Shown here one piece after another: positions 8,457 to 17,356 of a stretch of 45,209 nucleotides of DNA. Position 1 is the first letter of the stretch; every line of letters starts with the position of its first letter. The translations under genes were made by a program, and so were the position numbers. This DNA comes from an uncultured Prevotellaceae bacterium. Its GTDB lineage: Bacteria; Bacteroidota; Bacteroidia; Bacteroidales; Bacteroidaceae. The notes beneath the pieces are model-generated. The model was not told the origin of the DNA. It was given only the letters and a program-made list of their open reading frames with translations, and did not search any database. The stretch is taken from the NCBI GenBank assembly GCA_900318915.1, contig ONMI01000024.1, positions 29,543 through 74,751 of the forward strand. Reading direction: 5' to 3'.

Positions 8457-8616
8457 TATAAAATATTTATTCTTCCGCCAGCAGCCTTAATATTTTTAGA
8501 TATTTTAACAATATAATATTATCCGCTTGATGCTCATGGCATAAATTTGACACCTTAAATAATAAAAGGTCGGCATTAATGTTTTGAAATAGTTCGTTAT
8601 TGTCAATGATTCTTTG

Positions 8617-8624
8617 TAAATTTG
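8617..8624 (+). promoter_or_regulatory. -7 box TAAATTTG for the DUF4199-to-Crp operon
   Basis: A consensus TAnnTTTG ending 44 nt before the DUF4199 ATG. Six genes follow with very short gaps or overlaps and no terminator, so this box may drive the whole set. The 8457-8616 stretch before it is AT-rich and holds nothing else that I recognise. Confidence 0.55.
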
Positions 8625-8668
8625 CACCCGAATTACGAGACCATTGAGGTTTATTTTATCGAAAAAAG

Positions 8669-9238
8669 ATGTCAGAAAGAGACACAAATCCTCCTATGAC
8701 CACATCGGCCCAGCGCGACGGACTGGCTTTGGGTCTATATTGGATGGTAACCATGGGCATGTTTATCTGCCAGTTTGCCGTTCCCGTATGCGGCCTGATA
8801 TGGTCGTTTATGATGCTATATACGCCTTTTTTTGTGGGTGGACTTGCCATCCGCTATGCCCTTCGTGAAAGAGGCGGTGAGTTGTCGTATGCCGGTGCCT
8901 ACCTCTACTCGCTCATCACCTACATTTGCGGCGCCCTGATTCTGGCGTTGGCGTTTTGGATTTACCTCCGCTATATGGACGACGGTTATGTGATAGACCG
9001 CTATACCAGTGCGCTGACCGACCCCCGCAATCAGGAGATTATGAAAGAGCTGGGCTACGACGAGGCTACGATGAAGAATATTTTCGAACAGGCCACTACT
9101 GCGCTTCGCAGCATGCGCCCCATCGACATCACGCTTCAGTTTTTGTGGAGCACACTTGTGGCGAGCGGTTTGATAAGCCTCATTTCGGCCCTTCACTGCA
9201 AGGCGGTGCTTTACTTCAGGCGCCGCAACAAGAATTAA
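8669..9238 (+). CDS. DUF4199 family membrane protein
   Basis: A 189-residue protein with four predicted membrane segments: ~17-37, ~40-58, ~80-104 and ~157-177. A cytosolic or periplasmic loop with DEATMKNIFEQATTALRSM lies before the last one. This matches DUF4199, which in Bacteroidetes commonly sits beside a glycosyltransferase of the dolichol-phosphate-mannose type, as here. No biochemical function is known. The ATG at 8669 follows AAAAAAG and fits the -7 box at 8617-8624. The last 20 bases of the gene, stop included, are duplicated in tandem just downstream. Confidence 0.8.
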   Translation: MSERDTNPPMTTSAQRDGLALGLYWMVTMGMFICQFAVPVCGLIWSFMMLYTPFFVGGLAIRYALRERGGELSYAGAYLYSLITYICGALILALAFWIYLRYMDDGYVIDRYTSALTDPRNQEIMKELGYDEATMKNIFEQATTALRSMRPIDITLQFLWSTLVASGLISLISALHCKAVLYFRRRNKN

Positions 9239-9263
9239 GAAGTCGCCGCAACAAGAATTAAGA
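9221..9263 (+). repeat. Tandem duplication of the DUF4199 gene end
   Basis: The 20-mer CGCCGCAACAAGAATTAAGA, which encodes the last residues and stop of DUF4199, occurs at 9221-9240 and again, identical, at 9244-9263. That is a 23-bp period. The second copy is non-coding and lies between DUF4199 and the glycosyltransferase. Confidence 0.9.
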
Positions 9264-9298
9264 AAAAGTAGAAATCAAATATTATCATTATTAAAAGA

Positions 9299-10261
9299 AT
9301 GGACATATCAGTAGTAATTCCCCTATATAACGAGGCCGAATCGCTTCCAGAGCTGTATGCCTGGATAGCCCGTGTGATGGAAGAGCACCACTTCAGCTAT
9401 GAGGTGATATTCATCAATGACGGCAGTACCGACACCTCCTGGCAGGTGATAGAAGACCTGAGCCGCTCTCACGACGAGGTGAAAGGCATCAAATTCCGCC
9501 GCAACTACGGTAAGAGCCCTGCCCTCTACTGCGGTTTCAAGGAAGCCCAGGGCGATGTGGTGATTACAATGGACGCCGATCTTCAGGACTCTCCCGACGA
9601 GATACCCGGTTTGTATAAGAAGATAAAGGAGGAGGGGTACGACCTGGTTTCCGGTTACAAACAGAAGCGCTACGACCCGTTGTCGAAGACCATCCCCACG
9701 AAACTGTTCAACGCTACTGTGCGGTGTGTGAGCGGCATCAAGAACCTGCACGACTTCAACTGCGGCCTGAAGGCCTACCGGAAAGATGTGGTGAAGAACA
9801 TCGAGGTGTATGGCGAGATGCACCGTTTCATTCCCTATTTGGCCAAGAACGCCGGTTTTGAGAAGATTGGCGAGCAGGTAGTTCACCACCAGGCCCGCAA
9901 GTACGGCAAGTCGAAATTCGGTTTGAACCGTTTTGTGAACGGTTATCTGGACCTCATAACCCTTTGGTTCCTGAGCAGTTTCGGCCGCAAGCCCATGCAC
10001 GTGTTCGGTTTTCTTGGGACAATCATGTTCATGATAGGTTTCATAGCAGCCTTCATTATCGGCGCCGCCAAGCTGGTGGCCCTGGCCAACGGCACTCCCC
10101 GTCCGCTTGTGACCGACTCCCCCTACTTCTATCTATCCCTGACGATGATGATTATCGGCACGCAGCTGTTTCTGGCCGGTTTTATCGGCGACCTGATAAG
10201 CCGCTCATCGTCCACCCGCAACGACTACCAGATAGAGGAGACCCTGCGATGCAAAGAATAG
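9299..10261 (+). CDS. DPM/GtrB-like family 2 glycosyltransferase
   Basis: A 320-residue GT-A enzyme. It begins ISVVIPLYNEAESL, has FINDGSTD at ~38-45 and the metal/nucleotide motif DADLQD at 92-97. LHDFNCGLKAYR follows and then two C-terminal membrane helices (~235-262 and ~277-302). This is the architecture of polyprenyl-phosphate mannosyl/glucosyl transferases (DPM1, GtrB), which load a sugar from UDP- or GDP-sugar onto undecaprenyl phosphate at the cytoplasmic face. The sugar cannot be predicted. The ATG at 9299 follows an AT-rich spacer of 60 nt after DUF4199. Its last 13 nt overlap the next gene, which implies translational coupling. Confidence 0.9.
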   Translation: MDISVVIPLYNEAESLPELYAWIARVMEEHHFSYEVIFINDGSTDTSWQVIEDLSRSHDEVKGIKFRRNYGKSPALYCGFKEAQGDVVITMDADLQDSPDEIPGLYKKIKEEGYDLVSGYKQKRYDPLSKTIPTKLFNATVRCVSGIKNLHDFNCGLKAYRKDVVKNIEVYGEMHRFIPYLAKNAGFEKIGEQVVHHQARKYGKSKFGLNRFVNGYLDLITLWFLSSFGRKPMHVFGFLGTIMFMIGFIAAFIIGAAKLVALANGTPRPLVTDSPYFYLSLTMMIIGTQLFLAGFIGDLISRSSSTRNDYQIEETLRCKE

Positions 10262-10731
10262 CGCGGCGGCTTTTGCCTGCGGCCCTCCTTATCCTGTCGG
10301 CCTGCTCATCGATCGACTGTCCGCTGAACAACGTCGTCTACCTGAAGATGACCCTCGACGACGGCAGCGGCATGATGAGCGACACGCTCAACGTGATAGC
10401 CCACCGCCCCACTCTTGGCGACACGACCATGGTGAACAGCCTTGTAGAGGCCGGGAGCACCTGGGTGGAGATGAGCTACGCGCAGGATGTAGACGTGCTG
10501 ATACTGAACCGCCATGACAGCACCGGCCGTTACAGCATCGACACCCTGCTTGTGGAGAAGAGCAACCAGGCCCATTTTGAGTCGGTAGACTGCGCCCCCG
10601 CCTACTTTCATGAAATCAAGAGTGTGAGCCACACCCATCATGGCCTCGACTCGGCAGTGCTGTACAAAACCACTGTAGACTATGACACGACCCGTACCAA
10701 CATTAAGCTCTATTTCAAGGCACTTGATTAG
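10249..10731 (+). CDS. DUF6452-like lipoprotein
   Basis: A 160-residue lipoprotein with signal peptide MQRIARRLLPAALLILSAC, lipid Cys at 19. The mature part (SIDCPLNNVVYLKMTL) resembles the DUF6452 family, which in Bacteroidales normally sits directly upstream of a DUF6048 gene, as here. It starts inside the end of the glycosyltransferase gene (13-nt overlap) and its 3' end overlaps the start of the DUF6048 gene by 50 nt. The function is unknown. The family name is from memory of the gene pair and is moderately certain. Confidence 0.65.
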   Translation: MQRIARRLLPAALLILSACSSIDCPLNNVVYLKMTLDDGSGMMSDTLNVIAHRPTLGDTTMVNSLVEAGSTWVEMSYAQDVDVLILNRHDSTGRYSIDTLLVEKSNQAHFESVDCAPAYFHEIKSVSHTHHGLDSAVLYKTTVDYDTTRTNIKLYFKALD

Positions 10732-11374
10732 TCTTCTCTGCCTGTGCGGAGCTCTCAGCACCTACGGTCAGCCCAAGCTGAGGGTCGCGGAACCGGTAGA
10801 CAGTGTCGCCTTTCTGCGCGGTTTTGCCGTGTCGGTAGATTTGGTGGGGCCGATACAGAAAATGGTGAGCGACTACGGTCAGTTTGAAGGCGCCTTTCGT
10901 GTGAATCTGCGCGACAAGTATTTTCCCATCATTGAGGCCGGCATCGGCAAGGCCAGCCACAACGATGCGGTGACCAAGATCAGCTACAGCAGCAGCGCCC
11001 CCTACTTCAGGGTAGGCATCGACTTCAACCTTATGAAGATGAAGCACGATGTGAACCGCATCTACGGCGGTGTACGCTATGGCTTCAGCAGTTTCAAGTA
11101 CGACATCAGTCATCCAGGCGTCACCGACCCCAAATGGGGCGGCACAGCCGTTTTCGAAGCCCAGGACGTGTCGTGCAACTACCACTGGGCGGAGATAGTG
11201 GCCGGTGTGGACAGCAAGATTTGGGGACCGTTCCATCTTGGTTGGTCGGTTCGCTACCGACGCCGCATCGCCCACGACGACGGTCCGTTGGACAATGTGT
11301 GGTACGTGCCCGGCTACGGTAAGGCTGGCAGTACTCGTCTGGGCGGCACCTTCAATGTAATCATCGACATATAG
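10682..11374 (+). CDS. DUF6048 family barrel-like protein
   Basis: A 230-residue exported protein: signal peptide within residues 1-30 (HLISLLCLCGALSTYGQ), then FLRGFAVSVDLVGPIQKM and YFPIIEAGIGKA, as in DUF6048. Alternating beta strands suggest a small outer-membrane barrel. The only start in frame is the ATG at 10682, which lies 50 nt inside the preceding lipoprotein gene. That overlap is long for this compact operon and suggests coupled translation. It is followed 10 nt later by apbE. Confidence 0.7.
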   Translation: MTRPVPTLSSISRHLISLLCLCGALSTYGQPKLRVAEPVDSVAFLRGFAVSVDLVGPIQKMVSDYGQFEGAFRVNLRDKYFPIIEAGIGKASHNDAVTKISYSSSAPYFRVGIDFNLMKMKHDVNRIYGGVRYGFSSFKYDISHPGVTDPKWGGTAVFEAQDVSCNYHWAEIVAGVDSKIWGPFHLGWSVRYRRRIAHDDGPLDNVWYVPGYGKAGSTRLGGTFNVIIDI

Positions 11375-11384
11375 AGCATACCCC

Positions 11385-12407
11385 ATGAACGACAAGAAGA
11401 AATGGCTATGGCAGTTGCCCTTCCTGCTTTTTCTTATCGGCGGCACCATTTTTGTTATCCGCCAGCAGCACCAGGCCGTCTACCAGCACGACCATGGATT
11501 CATATTCGGCACCGTATACAATATCACCTATCAGCACGACAAGAATCTGCAGCATGAGATAGAGTCCGCTCTTCAGCAGGTCGACGCATCGCTGTCGCCT
11601 TTCAACAAGGCGAGCATCATCAGCCGTGTGAACCGCAACGAAGCCGTGAAGGTGGACGTTCTGTTCAGGGAAGTGTTTGAGAAATCGATGCAAATATCAA
11701 AAGACACCGAAGGTGCCTTCGACATCACCGTCGCCCCGTTGGTCAACGCCTGGGGATTCGGTTTCAAGCACGACACCCGCCCCACCCCTTCGGCCATCGA
11801 CAGTATGAAGGCTCTGGTGGGATACAAGAAAGTGAGCCTCACCCCCTCGGGCCAGGTGAAGAAAAGCGACCCCCGCATCATGCTCGACTGCAGTGCCGTG
11901 GCCAAGGGCTACGGTTGCGATGTGGTGGCCCGCCTGCTAAGCCGCGCTGGCGTGACCAACTACATGATAGAGATAGGCGGTGAGATTGTGACCCACGGTG
12001 TGAGCGAGAAGCGCCTGCCCTGGCACATCGGTGTGACGGTGCCCACCGACGACACCCTTGCCACGCAGAAAGACCTGCAGGCCATACTGAACGTGACCGA
12101 CCGCGCCATGGCCACAAGCGGCAACTACCGCAACTTCTACTATGAGGGCGGCCGCAAGGTAGCCCACACCATCGACCCCCGCACGGGTCAGCCCGTTCAG
12201 CACTCGCTTCTCTCCGCCACTGTGCTGGCTACCGACTGTGCCACCGCCGATGCCTATGCCACCTCGTTCATGGTGATGGGCATGGAGAAAGCCATCAAGT
12301 TGCTGGAGCGCCATCCGGAGTTGCTGGCTTACTTTATCTATTCCGGCTACCACGGAGAGAACCAAGTGTGGTACTCTCCTGCCCTCCGCGACAAGATACA
12401 AGAATAA
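11385..12407 (+). CDS. apbE: FAD:protein FMN transferase (ApbE)
   Basis: A 340-residue enzyme with an N-terminal membrane anchor (residues ~5-25) instead of a lipobox. It shows the ApbE core: ALQQVDASLSPFNKASIISRVN, then LDCSAVAKGYGCDVVARLL, MIEIGGEI, and the C-terminal metal/flavin motif ATDCATADAYATSFMVMG. ApbE moves FMN from FAD onto Thr/Ser of proteins such as NqrB/NqrC and RnfG on the outer face of the inner membrane. No acceptor is encoded in the window. It is the fifth gene of the operon, with 5 nt to the crp-like gene. Confidence 0.92.
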   Translation: MNDKKKWLWQLPFLLFLIGGTIFVIRQQHQAVYQHDHGFIFGTVYNITYQHDKNLQHEIESALQQVDASLSPFNKASIISRVNRNEAVKVDVLFREVFEKSMQISKDTEGAFDITVAPLVNAWGFGFKHDTRPTPSAIDSMKALVGYKKVSLTPSGQVKKSDPRIMLDCSAVAKGYGCDVVARLLSRAGVTNYMIEIGGEIVTHGVSEKRLPWHIGVTVPTDDTLATQKDLQAILNVTDRAMATSGNYRNFYYEGGRKVAHTIDPRTGQPVQHSLLSATVLATDCATADAYATSFMVMGMEKAIKLLERHPELLAYFIYSGYHGENQVWYSPALRDKIQE

Positions 12408-12412
12408 ATGCG

Positions 12413-13096
12413 ATGAAGTCGGACCTCAACATGTATGCCACGCTGCTGTCGCAGTCGCTATTCCAAGGCATGAGCCAGAGCGACTTGGAACAGGTGGTAG
12501 GTCACACCCATTTCGACTTCAGCAATGTGCCCGCCCTATCCCCCATCGCCGTAGAGGGCAGCCGCAGTGAGAGTCTGCTGTTCATCACCCACGGCACGCT
12601 GACTGCCACGGCCACCTCCGACGACCATTCCTACACGCTGTCCGAGACATTGCCCACCCCCTGGCTGATAGAGCCCGAACGTCTATTCGGTCTCACCCCC
12701 CGCTATGCCCGCACCTACACAGCCCAGAGCGACTGCCGTCTGTTCGGCATTGGCAAGGACGAAGTGGTGTCGCTGTCGTCGCGTTTCGACATATTCAGCA
12801 TCAACCTGCTCAACATCTACACCACCCATGCCCAGCGCGTGAGCCGGCAGTGCTGGCGCACGCCGCCTCATGACATCAAGGGCAAGCTGGCCCGTTTTGT
12901 ATCCGACCACAGTCTGCGTCTCACCGGCGACAAGACACTCTATGTGAAGATGTCGACGCTGGCGCATCTATTGGGTGAGAGCCGCCTCAATCTGTCGCGT
13001 GTTCTTCACGAATTAACCGCCGAGGGTCTCCTCGCCATGAGCCGTGGCGAGGTGCGCATTCCCCATTTGGAGAAGCTGCTGTCGGGCAGTCTATAA
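12413..13096 (+). CDS. Crp/Fnr family transcription regulator
   Basis: A 227-residue protein. Residues ~10-130 fit a cyclic-nucleotide-binding jelly roll (LFQGMSQSDLEQVV, then ESLLFITHGTLTATATSDD). The C-terminal winged helix-turn-helix (~165-220) contains KMSTLAHLLGESRLNLSRVLHELTAEG and SRGEVRIPHLEKL. No Cys cluster for an Fnr-type FeS centre is seen. The cAMP-binding PGE...R cassette is not evident, so the ligand is unknown. It starts five nt after the apbE stop and ends the operon. Confidence 0.8.
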   Translation: MKSDLNMYATLLSQSLFQGMSQSDLEQVVGHTHFDFSNVPALSPIAVEGSRSESLLFITHGTLTATATSDDHSYTLSETLPTPWLIEPERLFGLTPRYARTYTAQSDCRLFGIGKDEVVSLSSRFDIFSINLLNIYTTHAQRVSRQCWRTPPHDIKGKLARFVSDHSLRLTGDKTLYVKMSTLAHLLGESRLNLSRVLHELTAEGLLAMSRGEVRIPHLEKLLSGSL

Positions 13097-13182
13097 CCGC
13101 CTGGACCCTGGAATCTGTAACAATCATTAAGTTAAGTAATCAAAAAAGGGCAGTGCCATGCCCCTATTCGGAAAAAAACATG

Positions 13183-13190
13183 TAACTTTG
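13183..13190 (+). promoter_or_regulatory. -7 box TAACTTTG for the M3 peptidase gene
   Basis: A consensus TAnnTTTG that lies inside the longest open frame of the peptidase. If it is the promoter, translation must start downstream of about 13195, which moves the start to a GTG. A weak GGGCA/TGCCC hairpin lies just upstream (13148-13163). Confidence 0.55.
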
Positions 13191-13268
13191 CATAAGCATT
13201 GGCACGCGACCAAGTCGCCTATCAAATCCGAACCTATAAAAAGAACAACTGTGGAAGAAAAAGAGAGA

Positions 13269-15341
13269 GTGAATCCGTTTTTTGAGCCGTACGGCACCCC
13301 CCATGATACGCCCCCTTTTGACCGTATCCAACTAAGCGACTACAAGGAAGCCTTTCTGGAAGGCATCCGTCGTGAGCGCGAGGAATTCGACAAGATTATC
13401 AACAATCCCGCCCGTCCCACCTTCGACAACACCCTATTGAGCGAAGACGACGACAAGCAGTACTACTATGGCCTGCTTGACCGCGTATCGAGTGTGTTTT
13501 TTAATCTTATGAGTGCCGAGAGTAACGACGAGATGGAGGCCCTGGCCCAGGAAATGGACCCCATACTTACCAAGCACGCCAACGACATAAGCCTCAACCC
13601 CACTTATTTTGAACGTGTGAAGCACGTGCACCGCCACCACCGCATTCTGACCCAGGAAGAGAAGAAGTTGCTGGACAACACCTACGACGGGCTGGTGCGC
13701 AACGGTGCCCTTCTGGACGAGGCGGGCAAGGAGCGGCTTCGTGAGATGAGCGAGGAAGGCGGTCTGCTGGGCCTGCAGTTCTCTCAGAATCTGCTGAAAG
13801 AGCGCAAAGCCTTCTTCCTCCACCTGACCACCGACGCAGACATCGAGGGACTGCCCGACACCCTGCTCGACGCCGCCAAGGCCGAGGCCACTGAGCGCGG
13901 CATGGAAGGCTGGGTGGTTACGCTCGACGCCCCGCTATACACTCCGTTCATGCAGTACAGTCCGCGCCGCGACTTGCGCGAGAAGCTGTTTATGGGCTAC
14001 AATACCCTGTGCACCCACGACAACAGCGAGAACAACATAGAGATATGCAAGCGCATTGTGAATCTGCGTCTTGAAACGGCTCAGCTGCTGGGCTACAAGA
14101 CCTATGCCGACTATGTGCTCAAGAAGCGCATGGCCAGCAACAAGCACAACGTCTACAAGCTGCTCAACGAGCTTATCGATGCCTACCGTCCTACAGCCGT
14201 CCGCGAGATGGAGGCCATTGAGCGCATGGCCCGCAAGCTTGAAGGCCGCAAATTCGTGCTCGAGCCTTGGGACATCAGCTACTACTCGCACAAGCTCCGT
14301 ATGGAGAAGTACAACATCGACTCAGAGATGGTGCGTCCCTATCTGGAGCTGAACCGCGTGATAGAGGGTGTGTTCTCGCTGGCCACCCGTCTCTACGGCA
14401 TCACTTTCAAGGAGAACCCCGCCATACCCGTCTACCATCCCGACGTGAAAGCCTATGAGGTGTTCGACGAGGACGGCAGCTATCTGGCCGTGCTCTACGC
14501 CGACTTCCATCCCCGCAAGGGCAAGCGCGGCGGAGCCTGGGAGACCAACTACAAGGAGCAGTGGATAGACCGCAAGGGAGTGAACCACCGTCCCCATGTA
14601 AGCATCGTGATGAACCTGACGAAGCCCACCCAGGACAAGCCCTCGCTGCTGACACTGGGCGAGGTGGAGACCTTTCTCCATGAGTTCGGTCACGCCCTTC
14701 ACAGCATATTCGCCAACACCCGTTTCGCCAGTATGTCAGGTACGAGCGTGAGTTGGGACTTTGTAGAGTTGCCCTCGCAGTTTATGGAGAACTACTCCAT
14801 AGAGAAAGACTTTCTGCGTACCTTCGCCTTCCACTATCAGACCGGCGAGCCCATGCCCGACGAGCTGATCAAGCGCATTGTGAAGAGCCGCAACTTCAAC
14901 GCCGCCTACGGTTGTCTGCGTCAGGTGAGTTTCGGTCTGCTCGACATGGCCTACCACACGCTGAAGGAGCCCTTCACGGGCGACCTTCTCGCCTTTGAGA
15001 AGAAAGCGTGGAAGCGCGCCATTCTTTTCAAGGAGCGCCCCGACACCTGCATGACGGCCCAGTTCTCTCACATCATGGCAGGCGGTTATGCCGCCGGGTA
15101 CTACAGCTACAAGTGGGCCGAGGTGCTCGATGCCGACGCCTTTGCCGTATTCCGCCGTCATGGCATTTTCGACCGGAAAACGGCCGAGCGTTTCCGCCGT
15201 GAAGTGCTTTCGAAAGGCGGCACCGAGCACCCCATGAAACTCTACAAGCGCTTCAAGGGCAGCGATCCCAGCATCAAGGCCCTTCTGCGCCGCAACGGCA
15301 TCCGCCTTTCCTCCTCCTCTCCGAAGAAAGCAAGCAAGTGA
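13269..15341 (+). CDS. M3 family oligopeptidase (peptidyl-dipeptidase Dcp-like)
   Basis: About 690 residues from the GTG at 13269 (VNPFFEPYGTPHDTPPFDRI, the usual start of these proteins). The frame is open from 13158, but a promoter box at 13183-13190 makes that start unlikely; a GTG at 13251 is another option. The zinc motif HEFGH is at residues 471-475, followed about 25 residues later by WDFVELPSQFMENY with the third ligand Glu. The mostly helical fold before it fits thimet oligopeptidase/Dcp. It removes dipeptides from or cleaves short peptides in the cytoplasm or periplasm; no signal peptide is seen. The stop codon overlaps the next start (TGATG). Confidence 0.9.
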   Translation: MNPFFEPYGTPHDTPPFDRIQLSDYKEAFLEGIRREREEFDKIINNPARPTFDNTLLSEDDDKQYYYGLLDRVSSVFFNLMSAESNDEMEALAQEMDPILTKHANDISLNPTYFERVKHVHRHHRILTQEEKKLLDNTYDGLVRNGALLDEAGKERLREMSEEGGLLGLQFSQNLLKERKAFFLHLTTDADIEGLPDTLLDAAKAEATERGMEGWVVTLDAPLYTPFMQYSPRRDLREKLFMGYNTLCTHDNSENNIEICKRIVNLRLETAQLLGYKTYADYVLKKRMASNKHNVYKLLNELIDAYRPTAVREMEAIERMARKLEGRKFVLEPWDISYYSHKLRMEKYNIDSEMVRPYLELNRVIEGVFSLATRLYGITFKENPAIPVYHPDVKAYEVFDEDGSYLAVLYADFHPRKGKRGGAWETNYKEQWIDRKGVNHRPHVSIVMNLTKPTQDKPSLLTLGEVETFLHEFGHALHSIFANTRFASMSGTSVSWDFVELPSQFMENYSIEKDFLRTFAFHYQTGEPMPDELIKRIVKSRNFNAAYGCLRQVSFGLLDMAYHTLKEPFTGDLLAFEKKAWKRAILFKERPDTCMTAQFSHIMAGGYAAGYYSYKWAEVLDADAFAVFRRHGIFDRKTAERFRREVLSKGGTEHPMKLYKRFKGSDPSIKALLRRNGIRLSSSSPKKASK

Positions 15342-17323
15342 TGAAAGAGCAAGAGAAACAGCATCTGTTAGACCTTCGCTACCTGCGTATGGCCCGTATC
15401 TGGAGCGAGAACAGCTATTGTGTTCGCCGCAAGGTGGGCGCCCTGGTGGTGAAGGAGAAAATGATTATCAGCGACGGCTACAACGGCACGCCGAGCGGTT
15501 TTGAGAATGTGTGCGAGGACAGTCAGAATGTGACCAAGGCCTATGTGCTGCATGCCGAGGCCAACGCCATCACCAAGTTGGCCCGCAGCAGCAACAACAG
15601 CGACGGCTCCACCCTGTACGTGACCGCCTCTCCCTGCATAGAGTGCTCCAAACTCATCATCCAGGCCGGCATACCGACGAGCATGAATCTGAATAAGTCA
15701 CCGCGTCTGATGCCTATTCTTATGGCCGTGTGTGTAGTCATCGGCATTCTGATTGGAACCTTCTACACCAGCCATTTCTCGGGCAACAAGCTCAACATCA
15801 TCAATTCAGGCAGCAACCGTCTGAACAACCTGCTCCACATCATCGACGACCAGTATGTGGACAGTGTGAATCTTGACGACCTGGTGGAGAAAGCCATGCC
15901 CCTGATACTGGCCGAGCTTGACCCCCACTCCGTATACATCAGCGCCGACGAGGTACAGATGGCCACGGACGACCTGAAGGGCTCCTTCTCGGGTGTAGGC
16001 ATCGAGTTTGTGATCCGCAAGGACACCGTGCGCATTCAGAACGTGATCAAGAACGGACCTGCCGACCGTGCCGGTCTTCTTGCCGGCGACAAGATTGTCA
16101 TGGTAGACGGCAAGCCCTTTGTGGGCGAGGAGGTGACCAATGCTGAGGCCATGCACCGTCTGAAGGGCAAGAAAGGCACCAAGGTGGAGATAGGTGTGGA
16201 GCGCGGCAAGCAGAAAGGCGTGAAGAAATTCACGGTGACGCGCGACGACATTGTGACCCACAGTGTGAGCGCCACCTACATGATAGACCCCACCACCGGC
16301 TACATCCGCATCAAGAACTTCGGCGAGAACACCTACGGAGAAGTGCTTTCGGCCTTGGCTGAACTATCCCAGCACGGCTTCGAGAATCTGATGATTGACC
16401 TGCGCGACAACAGCGGCGGTCTGATGGCCTCCGCCATTCAGATAGCCGACGAGTTTCTGCCCAAGGGCCGTCTGATTGTCTATACCGAAGGCCGCAAGCA
16501 GCCCCGCCAATCGTACACGAGCACCGGGCGCGGCAGTTATCAGAGAGTACCGCTGGTGGTGCTCATCAATGAAGGTTCCGCCTCTGCCGCAGAGATTTTC
16601 GCCGGCGCCATACAGGACAACGACCGCGGCACGATTATCGGCCGTCGATCATTCGGCAAGGGTCTGGTACAGAATCAGCTCGACTTCACCGACGGCAGCC
16701 TGCTTCGTCTGACGATAGCCCGCTACTACACCCCCTCAGGCCGTTGTATCCAGAAGCCCTATACCGACGGCAACGACAAGGACTATGTGGAAGACCTGAT
16801 GACGCGCTACACCCACGGTGAGCTGTTCTCGGAAGACAGCATCAAGCACAACGGTCCGAAATTCCACACCCGTATAGGCCGCACGGTCTACGGCGGCGGC
16901 GGCATCACGCCCGACTACTTTGTTCCGGAAGACACCACCGACATCACATCTTACTACAAGGAGGCAGCCATGAGCGGTCTGATTCTCCAGTACGCCTTTG
17001 AATACACCGACGAGCACCGTAACACGCTGAAGCAGTATTCCACGATGCCCGAGCTGCTGTCGTATCTGAAGCGTCAGGACCTTGTAGAGAAATTTGTGAC
17101 TTACGCCGACAAGAACGGTCTTCAGCGCCGCAACCTGATGGTGGCCAAGTCGCGCCATCTGCTGGAGAAGTATCTCTACAGCCGCATCATCTACAACATG
17201 CTCGATGAGCAGGCATGGATGGAGTATCTGAACGAGGACGACCCCGACGTGCGGAAAGGCAAGAAAGTGTTTGCCGACGGACTGTCATGGCCTAAACTAA
17301 GCGAGAAAGACAAGAAGAAATAG
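15341..17323 (+). CDS. Truncated dCMP deaminase fused in frame to S41 (CtpA-like) protease
   Basis: A 660-residue frame made of two unrelated parts. Residues 1-~112 are a deoxycytidylate/ComE-type deaminase with zinc ligands H71, E73 (HAEANAI) and C99/C102 (PCIEC). It stops at about LIIQAG, where such enzymes normally run some 35-40 residues further. The next residues lead straight into MNLNKSPRLM at 15683, the natural start of a complete 546-residue S41 processing protease. That part has a membrane anchor, a DDQYVDSV segment, PDZ (GVGIEFVIRKD, ~218 on), catalytic Ser415 in GSASAAEI and Lys440 in FGKG. In relatives these are, to my knowledge, two adjacent genes. A deletion of the deaminase 3' end would give this fusion; an assembly error is the alternative. 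Confidence 0.8.
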   Translation: MKEQEKQHLLDLRYLRMARIWSENSYCVRRKVGALVVKEKMIISDGYNGTPSGFENVCEDSQNVTKAYVLHAEANAITKLARSSNNSDGSTLYVTASPCIECSKLIIQAGIPTSMNLNKSPRLMPILMAVCVVIGILIGTFYTSHFSGNKLNIINSGSNRLNNLLHIIDDQYVDSVNLDDLVEKAMPLILAELDPHSVYISADEVQMATDDLKGSFSGVGIEFVIRKDTVRIQNVIKNGPADRAGLLAGDKIVMVDGKPFVGEEVTNAEAMHRLKGKKGTKVEIGVERGKQKGVKKFTVTRDDIVTHSVSATYMIDPTTGYIRIKNFGENTYGEVLSALAELSQHGFENLMIDLRDNSGGLMASAIQIADEFLPKGRLIVYTEGRKQPRQSYTSTGRGSYQRVPLVVLINEGSASAAEIFAGAIQDNDRGTIIGRRSFGKGLVQNQLDFTDGSLLRLTIARYYTPSGRCIQKPYTDGNDKDYVEDLMTRYTHGELFSEDSIKHNGPKFHTRIGRTVYGGGGITPDYFVPEDTTDITSYYKEAAMSGLILQYAFEYTDEHRNTLKQYSTMPELLSYLKRQDLVEKFVTYADKNGLQRRNLMVAKSRHLLEKYLYSRIIYNMLDEQAWMEYLNEDDPDVRKGKKVFADGLSWPKLSEKDKKK

Positions 17324-17356
17324 ACGCTGCAGAAGCGTATCTTGAGGTAGGGGTTT

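Noticed and set aside
13148-13163. Terminator after the Crp-like gene
   Set aside because: The GGGCA/TGCCC stem is only 5 bp and has a T-run only on the minus strand, where there is no gene to end.
13158-13268. Extended N-terminus of the M3 peptidase
   Set aside because: A consensus -7 box lies within this part and family members begin near NPF at 13272, so the upstream codons are unlikely to be translated.
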